DNA of 64,000 nucleotides from Flavobacterium sp. 11. GTDB taxonomy: Bacteria; Bacteroidota; Bacteroidia; Flavobacteriales; Flavobacteriaceae. The stretch lies in assembly GCF_002754315.1 (NCBI RefSeq), contig NZ_PEFE01000001.1, forward strand, positions 2,790,001 to 2,854,000. Reading direction: 5' to 3'. Within the stretch, counting starts at the first letter, position 1, and each line of letters opens with the position of its first letter. The notes beneath the pieces were generated by a model, which had not been told where the DNA came from, did no database searches, and worked only from the letters and a program-made list of their open reading frames with translations. The translations under genes and the position numbers were made by a program. Of the stretch, positions 18,955 through 26,025 are shown one piece after another.

Positions 18955-19040
18955 TTGGACACGGATGAAACGGATTTGCTTCTCTCGACTTCGCTCGAGA
19001 TGGCAAAACGCAGATTAAAACGGATTTTAATTCGATGGAG
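18955..19040. repeat. Composite intergenic repeat upstream of recG
   Basis: A degenerate GGACACGGATGAAACGGATT / ACGCAGATTAAAACGGAT unit, of a kind common between Bacteroidota genes, is interrupted by a second small palindromic unit (TCTCGA-CTTCGC-TCGAGA, 18983-19000). No coding function is supported. Confidence 0.45.
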
Positions 19041-19150
19041 CGAAGATAGTTTTTTGTTTGGAAATTTGGAAATGGGAATGTTTGGAAATATCGTAGGAAA
19101 ATATGTATATTTGAAAAAAAAAAGAATAAAAATAAAAATTCTAAAATCAT

Positions 19151-20098
19151 ATGAAATATAAAATTCAATACTTGTTACTACTTTTAACTATTGTAGGAAT
19201 AAATTTCAATTTAAATGCCCAATCGCCAAAAATAACTATTGAAAGAACTGTTAATTCTGATAATAGTATTGTTTTGAGTTATAAAAAGGAAGAACCGGGT
19301 AGTTATTTTATTTATTTAAATTTTTCAAATGTTACAAATAGCTACGTTTCGAATTATAAAACCGTTATCGATGGTCATTCAGGCAATTTACTTACACTTA
19401 AGCCATCAAATAACAAGCAATCAGTAGGTTATGCATTACAGTATTATGTAATATTTGGTAAACCTAATCCAAAAGTCGACAGCTTGTTTCATTATGTTTT
19501 ACCTTTTAAGAAAGGGAAAAAACATAATATTATTGAAGCTTCAAATTTAGGTGAAAAATATTTTGACCAAGTAAAACCTAAAAATTGGAAATCTTATGTA
19601 ATCAATTCTACAACGCCAGATACAATTTGTAGTATGAGAAAAGGAATTGTCGTTAAAATTGATAATCAATATCAAAATTCTTCACGAGATATGATTTATA
19701 CGAGCAAAAGAAATTCTATAACTGTAGAACATTCAGATGGAACAATAGCGATGTACAATGGATTTAAAAAAAATCTAATATTTGTAAAATTAGGTCAAAC
19801 TGTCTATCCACAAACTGAATTAGGAGTAATAGATGAGTTTAATTCAAATGTTTACAGAGCAGATATTTCTATAGCTTTTTTATCTGATAAAAGTTTCAAC
19901 TCTATTACTATGCAATCTTTGCAGAATTACAAAAGCAAGTATGAATTTGTAACTCCATATTTTGTAACTGAAAAGGGTGTAGAAAAATTAGTTTCCAATA
20001 CAGAATATACGTCTGTTTGTAATGAAATAGTATTTTCAGAGGAATTAAGTCGATCCGAAAAGAAAAAATATCTTAAAAATCCAGCTTTATTTAAATAA
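19151..20098 (+). CDS. Secreted M23/LytM-like protein lacking the zinc ligands
   Basis: 315 residues with a signal peptide (about 1-24, ending NLNAQ). Residues about 155-250 follow the layout of an M23 (lysostaphin/LytM) beta-sheet domain: ICSMRKGIVVKI, then ITVEHSDGTIAMYNGFKKNLIFVKLGQTVYPQTELGVID. The usual metal-binding H-x(n)-D and the final H-x-H are absent; the expected HLHFEI strand reads ADISIAFLS. It is therefore probably a non-catalytic binding protein, like EnvC-type activators or other degenerate LytM proteins. The N-terminal ~130 residues are not recognised. Single gene; A-rich upstream region. Confidence 0.65.
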   Translation: MKYKIQYLLLLLTIVGINFNLNAQSPKITIERTVNSDNSIVLSYKKEEPGSYFIYLNFSNVTNSYVSNYKTVIDGHSGNLLTLKPSNNKQSVGYALQYYVIFGKPNPKVDSLFHYVLPFKKGKKHNIIEASNLGEKYFDQVKPKNWKSYVINSTTPDTICSMRKGIVVKIDNQYQNSSRDMIYTSKRNSITVEHSDGTIAMYNGFKKNLIFVKLGQTVYPQTELGVIDEFNSNVYRADISIAFLSDKSFNSITMQSLQNYKSKYEFVTPYFVTEKGVEKLVSNTEYTSVCNEIVFSEELSRSEKKKYLKNPALFK

Positions 20099-20140
20099 AA
20101 ACAAAAACATACTACCTTCGCAAAATAAAAAGCTTAAAAA

Positions 20141-20686
20141 ATGACAACTCATCTCGCATTGCTTCGTGGTATTAATGTTTCCGGTCACAACATGATAAAA
20201 ATGGAGGCGCTAAAAACGACTTTGGAAGCCATTGGTTTTCAAAATGTGCTAACATATATTCAATCGGGAAATGTTTTTGTGGAAACGGAGGAAGAAAGCC
20301 CTGCGAAGGTTGGTTTTCTAATCAAGCAGGAAATTTTCAAGGTTTTTGGTCATGAAGTGCCTATTGTGGTAATTGCCAAAGAAGACTTGGAAGCGTGTTT
20401 CAAGAACAATCCTTTTTTGAAGGAAAAAGATATTGATATTAAAAAGTTATACGTGGCTTTTATTTCTACGACCTTGCAAAGTACCAGTATCAATGATTTG
20501 AAAATTAGCCAATTCAAACCGGATGAAGCCAGTATTGACGGTAGCAGAATTTTTATTAAATATGCTGTTGGAGCCGGAAAGACTCGATTTGATCAAAAAT
20601 ACATTGAAAAAAAATTAAATGTTACCGCAACAATCCGCAATTGGAATACGGTGACGCAGCTACTGAAACTCTACGAGGGGAGATAA
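20141..20686 (+). CDS. DUF1697 family protein
   Basis: 181 residues. Hallmarks of DUF1697 are present: the opening HLALLRGINVSGHN-MIKMEALK, then YIQSGNVFVE, and the closing TIRNWNTVTQLLKL. No signal peptide or membrane segments; probably cytoplasmic. The family has no established biochemical function. Single gene preceded by a TACCTTCG -7-like box and followed by a hairpin. Confidence 0.9.
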   Translation: MTTHLALLRGINVSGHNMIKMEALKTTLEAIGFQNVLTYIQSGNVFVETEEESPAKVGFLIKQEIFKVFGHEVPIVVIAKEDLEACFKNNPFLKEKDIDIKKLYVAFISTTLQSTSINDLKISQFKPDEASIDGSRIFIKYAVGAGKTRFDQKYIEKKLNVTATIRNWNTVTQLLKLYEGR

Positions 20687-20712
20687 ATAAGGACTTCACA
20701 AGTAATAAAATA

Positions 20713-20756
20713 AGCCACAGATTCTCCGATTTTTTTAAATCAGTTAATCTGTGGCT
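20713..20756 (+). terminator. Hairpin downstream of the DUF1697 gene
   Basis: AGCCACAGATT (20713-20723) and AATCTGTGGCT (20746-20756) form perfect 11-bp arms around a 22-nt loop. The arm sequence is also of the common Bacteroidota CACAGATT intergenic repeat type, so it may be a repeat acting as a terminator. Confidence 0.55.
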
Positions 20757-20892
20757 ATTTATTTATAGGCAACCGAGAACCTATAAATAGTATCGTTTTA
20801 TGCATTTTTTTTACTTTAGAAAAAAATAATTATAATTTGACGCAACCTTTTGCGAGAAGTAGCATCTAAAGAATATCTGTAAAATCTGATAC

Positions 20893-21318
20893 ATGAAAAA
20901 ACAAATCATTCTTGTTGCTTTCCTTGCTATTTTCAGCTCCTGTTCAAAGGACGAAGCTGAAGCAATTGTTACTACGGATTTTTACGGAAAATGGACTTTG
21001 GTTGCGATGACAGGTTCTTTCCAAAATTCTGGAACTACAGGTGCAGCAATGGAATGGCAAGAATATTATTTGTTCAACACCAACGGAACTTTTACAAAAT
21101 CCAGAGAAAGAAATGGGGTAACAACAACACTTTCCGGAACCTACACGACTACCAATCAATCAGACGGAATATTTTTTGAATTAACATATCCCAATGACAG
21201 CGAAATTATAGGAAGCTGTTACGGAAATCAAAAAGAAGGATTGTATTTAACGGACAATAATTCCTTATCCAGCACTTGGAGTTATTGCGATGGTCCCAGA
21301 TTAAAGTATAAAAAGTAA
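20893..21318 (+). CDS. Small lipoprotein, lipocalin-like
   Basis: 141 residues with a lipoprotein signal peptide (lipobox FSSC, Cys at about 17). The mature part starts with a YGKWTLVAMTGSF block and continues with alternating beta strands (YYLFNTNGTFTKSRE, TLSGTYTTT), the layout of lipocalin-like lipoproteins common in Bacteroidota. Function and ligand unknown. Not obviously in an operon. A minus-strand frame within it is a shadow. Confidence 0.75.
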   Translation: MKKQIILVAFLAIFSSCSKDEAEAIVTTDFYGKWTLVAMTGSFQNSGTTGAAMEWQEYYLFNTNGTFTKSRERNGVTTTLSGTYTTTNQSDGIFFELTYPNDSEIIGSCYGNQKEGLYLTDNNSLSSTWSYCDGPRLKYKK

Positions 21319-21397
21319 ATTATAAGTGCTTATTAAAAAACATTTTTCATAAAATTTAGTTTTGGTTAATTTTAGAATGATGAAGCACTTTTGCTAA

Positions 21398-21437
21398 AGA
21401 GTACTCAGAAGTTGAAAAACTTTTGGTGCTCTTTTTC
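21398..21437 (+). terminator. Terminator after the small lipoprotein gene
   Basis: Imperfect stem AGAGTACTCAGAAGTT / AACTTTTGGTGCTCT with a GAAA-type loop, followed by a T run. Confidence 0.6.
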
Positions 21438-21571
21438 TATTTTTAAACGAATAAAAGAAAGGGACTTTCAATAAAAATAGTAATTGGTACGCACAAAAAA
21501 ATTATATTTACCTATTAATTCATTCATCCAAAACCTCGCTTTATTTTGCAAAACTCTAATATTTTAATGCT

Positions 21572-23056
21572 ATGAATTTAAAACTTTCTTTTGTTTTTTC
21601 AGTTCTTTTTGTTTGTGCAGCAATAGCACAAAACGGAAATCCAAACGATTATTTATCGGCTCAATTCCATAAAGAGCGTAGAGAAGCCTTGCGTGCCAAA
21701 ATGCCTAAGAATAGTGTGGCGGTATTTTTTGGTAATCCTATTAGGAACCGAGCCAATGATGTGGATTTTATCTACCATCAAGATCCTGATTTTTATTATT
21801 TAACAGGTTATAAAGAGCCGAATTCAGTTCTGGTAATTTTTTCGAACAATCAAACCAATAAAGATGGAAAGTCATTCAATGAATTGTTGTACGTTCAGGA
21901 AAAAAATCCAAGAGCGGAGCAATGGACAGGAGTGCGTTTAGGAACGGAAGGTGCCAAAAAAGAGTTGGGTTTTGAAAATGCTTTCAATGGAGCAGCGTTT
22001 TTAAATTCGGGGATTGATTATGCCAGTTTTGACACTGTTTTCTTTAAGGAATTTGAAGAAGATACCCGAAATTCGAAAAATGAAAAAGCCGATTTATACA
22101 AGTTAATTGGCGCCTTTAAATCCCAAATTGGCTACAATGAAAAAGTGAAATCTCAAATGGATTCAAATGTGCAAAACGAAATTAATACTAAAAAAAGCAT
22201 CACTTCAAAAAAGGCCACTATAAATACCAAATCGATTTTGACGTATATGGCGAGTTTGCGTGAGAAAAAATCCAAAGAAGAGTTGGTTTTGTTGACAAAA
22301 GCCGTTCGAATTTCGGCTATGGGACAACGCGAAATTATGAAAGCGATGCATCCAGGAATGTCTGAAACTGAAATACAGGGAATTCACGAATTTGTTTATA
22401 AAAAGTACGGCAGCGAGTTTGAAGGTTATCCGTCAATCGTAGGCGCTGGAAACAACGGTTGTGTGTTGCATTATATTGAAAACAGCAAAATGAAAGTCGA
22501 AAATGATTTGGTTTTGATGGATTTAGGTGCTGAATATCATGGCTATACTGCCGATGTAACCCGAACGATTCCTGCTAACGGAAAATTTTCTACTGAGCAA
22601 AAGCTAATTTATGATTTAGTATATGATGCTCAAGAAGCGGGAATTGCTGCTGCTAAAATTGGAAATAATTTTAATGCACCAGATGCTGCGGCACGCAAAA
22701 TAATCAGTGCCGGTTTAGTGAAACTAGGAATTGTTAAAACGGAACAAGAATCCCGTAAATATTTTCCGCACGGAACTTCGCATCACATTGGGTTAGATGT
22801 TCACGATCCGGGCTTGTACAATGCTTTTGAAGCAGATATGGTCGTTACTGTAGAACCGGGAATTTACATTCCTATCGGTAGTGATTGTGATAAAAAATGG
22901 TGGGGAATTGCGGTGCGAATTGAAGATGATATTTTGATTACTACAAATGGACCCGTAAATTTATCTGGAGAAGCGCCAAGAAAATCAAATGAAATTGAAG
23001 CACTTATGAATGAAAAAAGTGTTTTGGATACCTTCTTTGTACCAAGTTTAGATTAA
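21572..23056 (+). CDS. Secreted Xaa-Pro aminopeptidase (M24B, aminopeptidase P family)
   Basis: 494 residues with a signal peptide (about 1-19, ending AIAQ). N-terminal aminopeptidase P domain (RREALRAKMPKNSVAVFFGNP, DFYYLTGYKEP), then the pita-bread M24 catalytic domain. All five metal ligands are visible: the two Asp in MDLGAEYHGYTADVTRT, His in FPHGTSHHIGLDVHD, Glu in VEPGIYIPIG and Glu in IAVRIEDDILIT. It removes N-terminal residues preceding proline, here in the periplasm or outside the cell. The signal peptide distinguishes it from cytosolic PepP. Confidence 0.92.
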   Translation: MNLKLSFVFSVLFVCAAIAQNGNPNDYLSAQFHKERREALRAKMPKNSVAVFFGNPIRNRANDVDFIYHQDPDFYYLTGYKEPNSVLVIFSNNQTNKDGKSFNELLYVQEKNPRAEQWTGVRLGTEGAKKELGFENAFNGAAFLNSGIDYASFDTVFFKEFEEDTRNSKNEKADLYKLIGAFKSQIGYNEKVKSQMDSNVQNEINTKKSITSKKATINTKSILTYMASLREKKSKEELVLLTKAVRISAMGQREIMKAMHPGMSETEIQGIHEFVYKKYGSEFEGYPSIVGAGNNGCVLHYIENSKMKVENDLVLMDLGAEYHGYTADVTRTIPANGKFSTEQKLIYDLVYDAQEAGIAAAKIGNNFNAPDAAARKIISAGLVKLGIVKTEQESRKYFPHGTSHHIGLDVHDPGLYNAFEADMVVTVEPGIYIPIGSDCDKKWWGIAVRIEDDILITTNGPVNLSGEAPRKSNEIEALMNEKSVLDTFFVPSLD

Positions 23057-23129
23057 TTAATTTTCAAGTAATTAGATTAATTTCTTGTTGCTTTTTACTA
23101 TTTAATAGCGATAGATTTGAATACGTAAG

Positions 23130-23180
23130 GAACCGTTCTAAGTTAATAATCACAAATTAACTTAGAACGGTTCTTTCTTT
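23130..23180 (+). terminator. Strong terminator after the aminopeptidase P gene
   Basis: Perfect 18-bp arms: GAACCGTTCTAAGTTAAT (23130-23147) and its complement at 23156-23173, with an 8-nt loop and a T-rich tail. Apart from the promoter at 23239, nothing else is seen in this 304-base gap. Confidence 0.88.
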
Positions 23181-23238
23181 TTGTATTAAAATTTATATAA
23201 AAAGAATGCTTATCGAAAGTAAAGCTTAAGAAAATAAA

Positions 23239-23246
23239 TACTTTTG
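23239..23246 (+). promoter_or_regulatory. -7 box upstream of the histidine kinase gene
   Basis: TACTTTTG, exact match to TAnnTTTG, about 115 bases before the start codon. Confidence 0.4.
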
Positions 23247-23360
23247 CAAACGTTTTACTATTTGTATATTAATGATGAGCGAATAAGTGCTACTAAAAAA
23301 TATTTAAGATAGTATTACACAAAGCATTCCAAAAATAAAGCATAAAAAAATACCACAAAA

Positions 23361-24581
23361 ATGATTGTACCAGAAAAGTATATCCAAGAAGAAGAAAGAA
23401 TTAAATTATTGGAATCCTATTCTATTCTAGATACCCTTCCAGAAGCAGACTATGATAATTTGACCTTGATAGCATCGCAAATATGTGGAACTCCAATAGC
23501 TCTTATCACTTTTGTTGATGAAGAACGCCAATGGTTTAAATCGCATGCAGGATTAGATATTTCAGAAACTCCAAGAGATTATTCTTTTTGTGCATATGCA
23601 ATCAATGACCCCAAAAATGTTTTCATTATTCCGGATGCGAGAAATGATATTCGTTTTCATGATAACCCAATAGTTGCCGGCCAACCCAACGTGATTTTTT
23701 ATGCCGGTGTACCTTTGACAAATGAAGATGGATTGCCACTTGGAACCATTTGTGTGATTGATCACAAGCCAAAAATTTTGACTCCTGCTCAAATTGGTTC
23801 GTTAAAAGCACTTTCTGAACAGACGATGAAATTATTGGAACTGAGGTTGAATAAATTGCAATTAGAAAAAACAATGGAAGCCTTGGGAAAAAAGAATCTG
23901 GAACTGGAACGATTTGCTTACATCGCGGCGCATGATTTAAAATCTCCTTTGGCTAATATATCTGGACTGACTGATTTTTTTATTGATAATTACAACGAAA
24001 CAATTGATGAGGATGGAAAAGAAATTATTAATTTAATTAAAAGTTCTTCGGCTAAGTTAAGAGAGATGATTGACAGCTTGTTAGCGTACAGCAAGTCAAA
24101 TGTGATAGAGAAAGAAAACAATACTGAAGTACAAATTGCTGTTTTAGAAAAAGAACTTTCAAGCCTTTTTATTTTCAAAAAAAACTGTTCTATTACTTTC
24201 AAATCGAATGTAAGCTGTGTGTACATCAATAAAACTGCGATTGAGCAAATATTGATTAATCTCGTTACAAATGCTATAAAGTATAACGATAAAGAAAATA
24301 TTGAGATTGAAATTGAAATAATTGAAGAAAATGACTTTTATAAAATTGCTGTTAGCGATAACGGACCGGGAATTTTAAAAGAATATCATAAAGTTATTTT
24401 TGAAATATTTGAAGTAATTTCAACAGTAGATCGATACGGTGTAAAAGGAAACGGAATAGGCTTAGCAACGGTAAAAAAGATAGTGGAAGCTTTAAACGGT
24501 ACTATCGATATTGAGTCTGAAATGGGAAAAGGATCAAAATTTAAATTCACATTAGGTCGCGAAAAAGAATTAGTAGTCTAG
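23361..24581 (+). CDS. GAF-domain sensor histidine kinase (soluble)
   Basis: 406 residues, no membrane segment or signal peptide. A GAF domain (about 20-165; DTLPEADYDNLTLIASQICGTP, DDxxF-type QWFKSHAGLD, GVPLTNEDGLPLGTICVID) is followed by a HisKA dimerisation domain with phospho-acceptor His191 in AAHDLKSPLANI, then HATPase_c with N box LVTNAIKYN, G1 DNGPGI and G2 GNGIGLA. It should sense a cytosolic cue through GAF and phosphorylate an unidentified response regulator; none is encoded beside it. Monocistronic by spacing. Confidence 0.92.
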   Translation: MIVPEKYIQEEERIKLLESYSILDTLPEADYDNLTLIASQICGTPIALITFVDEERQWFKSHAGLDISETPRDYSFCAYAINDPKNVFIIPDARNDIRFHDNPIVAGQPNVIFYAGVPLTNEDGLPLGTICVIDHKPKILTPAQIGSLKALSEQTMKLLELRLNKLQLEKTMEALGKKNLELERFAYIAAHDLKSPLANISGLTDFFIDNYNETIDEDGKEIINLIKSSSAKLREMIDSLLAYSKSNVIEKENNTEVQIAVLEKELSSLFIFKKNCSITFKSNVSCVYINKTAIEQILINLVTNAIKYNDKENIEIEIEIIEENDFYKIAVSDNGPGILKEYHKVIFEIFEVISTVDRYGVKGNGIGLATVKKIVEALNGTIDIESEMGKGSKFKFTLGREKELVV

Positions 24582-24600
24582 GTTTTTCTATTTAGAGAAA

Positions 24601-25338
24601 CTATTTCGATACTAAATCACAATACCAAAATCCAAAATCAAATGCATCAGGAGCACTGGTATCACAAGCGGTATCTGAGGAATCTTCATTTTCTGGTTTT
24701 TCGTATTTTCGGTACACGATTTCTCCAATTTCAAAATCAATTGGTTTCGAAAAAATAGGACCATCAAATGTGAACGTGTGAAATTCACCATTTTCACCAC
24801 AAACATCTACATTTTCGGGTAAGTCGTTTATGAAATCCTGATCAATCACGCGACCAACAAAGCTTTTATCCAAGAATCGTTCGTTGACACAAACCACAAT
24901 TGTTTTAAATCCTAAACTGATAAATTCTTGAATGAGTTCGTGAGTTGGGATTTTCCAAAGCGGGAAAACACCTTGAAAACCTATTTCGGCTAATTTATCT
25001 TCACGGTATTTACGCAAATCTTCGAGAAAAATATCCCCAAAAATAGAATGGGTTACGCCTTGTTTTTTTAGTGTAGCCAATGTTTCGAGCATCACATTTT
25101 CGTAAACTTCCATGGTGGGCATTTCGGGAATTTGCATGATTTCAAGCGGTAATCCAATGCTTTCAGCTTGTTGTTGCAATAATTCAACTCTAACACCATG
25201 CATAGAAATACGTTGGTATTGTTGGTTTACGCTGGTCAGCAAACAGGCAATTTCAATTTCAGGATTTTGTAGTGTTTTATATAAGGCCAGCGCAGAATCT
25301 TTTCCGCTGCTCCAATTAAATAAGGCTTTCGTTTTCAA
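24601..25338 (-). CDS. PP-loop ATPase annotated in families as diphthine--ammonia ligase-like
   Basis: 245 residues. The PP-loop motif WSSGKDSALALY at about residues 9-20 marks an N-type ATP pyrophosphatase that adenylates its substrate. The overall sequence (HGVRVELLQQQAESIGLP, VFGDIFLEDLRKYREDKL-type block, GENGEFHTFTFDGPIF) resembles the Dph6/MJ0570 family. Bacteria lack diphthamide, so the true reaction here is unknown, probably an ATP-dependent amidation or thiolation of another molecule. Convergent with the histidine kinase gene, 19 bases apart. Confidence 0.85.
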   Translation of the reverse strand: MKTKALFNWSSGKDSALALYKTLQNPEIEIACLLTSVNQQYQRISMHGVRVELLQQQAESIGLPLEIMQIPEMPTMEVYENVMLETLATLKKQGVTHSIFGDIFLEDLRKYREDKLAEIGFQGVFPLWKIPTHELIQEFISLGFKTIVVCVNERFLDKSFVGRVIDQDFINDLPENVDVCGENGEFHTFTFDGPIFSKPIDFEIGEIVYRKYEKPENEDSSDTACDTSAPDAFDFGFWYCDLVSK

Positions 25339-25406
25339 TGTAATTTTCTTGTAATTTTCTGGAGGTAAACTTACAAAATTAGTCGGATTAGTTTTGTAAA
25401 CCTTTG

Positions 25407-25414
25407 TAACTTTG
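25407..25414 (+). promoter_or_regulatory. -7 box upstream of the Y1 transposase gene
   Basis: TAACTTTG, exact match to TAnnTTTG, 23 bases before the ATG at 25438. No TTG is at the expected -33 distance. Confidence 0.4.
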
Positions 25415-25437
25415 GGAATCTTAGCTAATCATTTTAA

Positions 25438-26025
25438 ATGCCATTATTTAAAAATAGATATCAAACCGAATCAAATCGATTAAAAAATTGGGACTATTCC
25501 AGTGAAGCTATCTATTTCATTACGTTAGTTGCCCAAAACAGAGAATGTATTTTTGGTGCGATTGATGACAATAAAATGATATTAAACGACAACGGGAAAA
25601 TAATTGAAACGGAATTATTGAAATCAATTACAATTAGGGAACGTTGGTTTTTCCATAATTGGGTTATTATGCCCAACCATATTCATTTGTTAGTTGAAAT
25701 TATTTCATCATCCGAAGTAGAGACGCACTGCAGTGCGTCTCTACCTAGTGCGTCTCTACAATTGGAATCGGAATCCCATTCGGAATCAAAACCACAAAAA
25801 TTATCACGAAAGCCCAATTCCATTTCATCGTTTGTTGCGATTTTTAAATCGGTTACAACCAAACAAATAAATGTAATTATGAATTACGATGCCAATACCA
25901 TTTGGCAATCAAATTATCATGATCATATTGTCCGAAATTATAATTCATTCGATACCATATATCATTACATAAAAAATAATCCAAAAAATTGGAATACAGA
26001 TTCCATAAATTCAAGTTCAGAATGA
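25438..26025 (+). CDS. REP-associated tyrosine transposase-like protein (Y1, HUH type)
   Basis: 195 residues. The HUH metal-binding motif is in WVIMPNHIHLLVEI (about residues 76-89); the opening NRYQTESNRLKNWDYSSEAIYFITLVAQNRECIFG and the C-terminal FVAIFKSVTTKQIN and WQSNYHDHIVRN blocks are typical of the RAYT subgroup of Y1 transposases, which nick single-stranded DNA at palindromic REP sequences. Between the HUH motif and the C-terminal helices the frame runs through a perfect 28-bp palindrome (25717-25744), which encodes EVETHCSASLPSAS. Its stop codon overlaps the start of the M1 peptidase gene as ATGA. No inverted repeats are seen at the gene's outer edges. Confidence 0.88.
   Translation: MPLFKNRYQTESNRLKNWDYSSEAIYFITLVAQNRECIFGAIDDNKMILNDNGKIIETELLKSITIRERWFFHNWVIMPNHIHLLVEIISSSEVETHCSASLPSASLQLESESHSESKPQKLSRKPNSISSFVAIFKSVTTKQINVIMNYDANTIWQSNYHDHIVRNYNSFDTIYHYIKNNPKNWNTDSINSSSE
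25717..25759. repeat. Palindrome plus half-site inside the transposase gene
   Basis: A perfect 28-bp palindrome (25717-25744) has the left half GTAGAGACGCACTG and the right half CAGTGCGTCTCTAC. After a two-base spacer a third half, AGTGCGTCTCTAC (25747-25759), follows. The whole stretch stays in frame. Confidence 0.95.

Noticed and set aside
25717..25759. CRISPR-like repeat
   Set aside because: Only one palindrome and one half-site, with a two-base gap; no regular spacers. No CRISPR array or cas gene is seen anywhere in the window.
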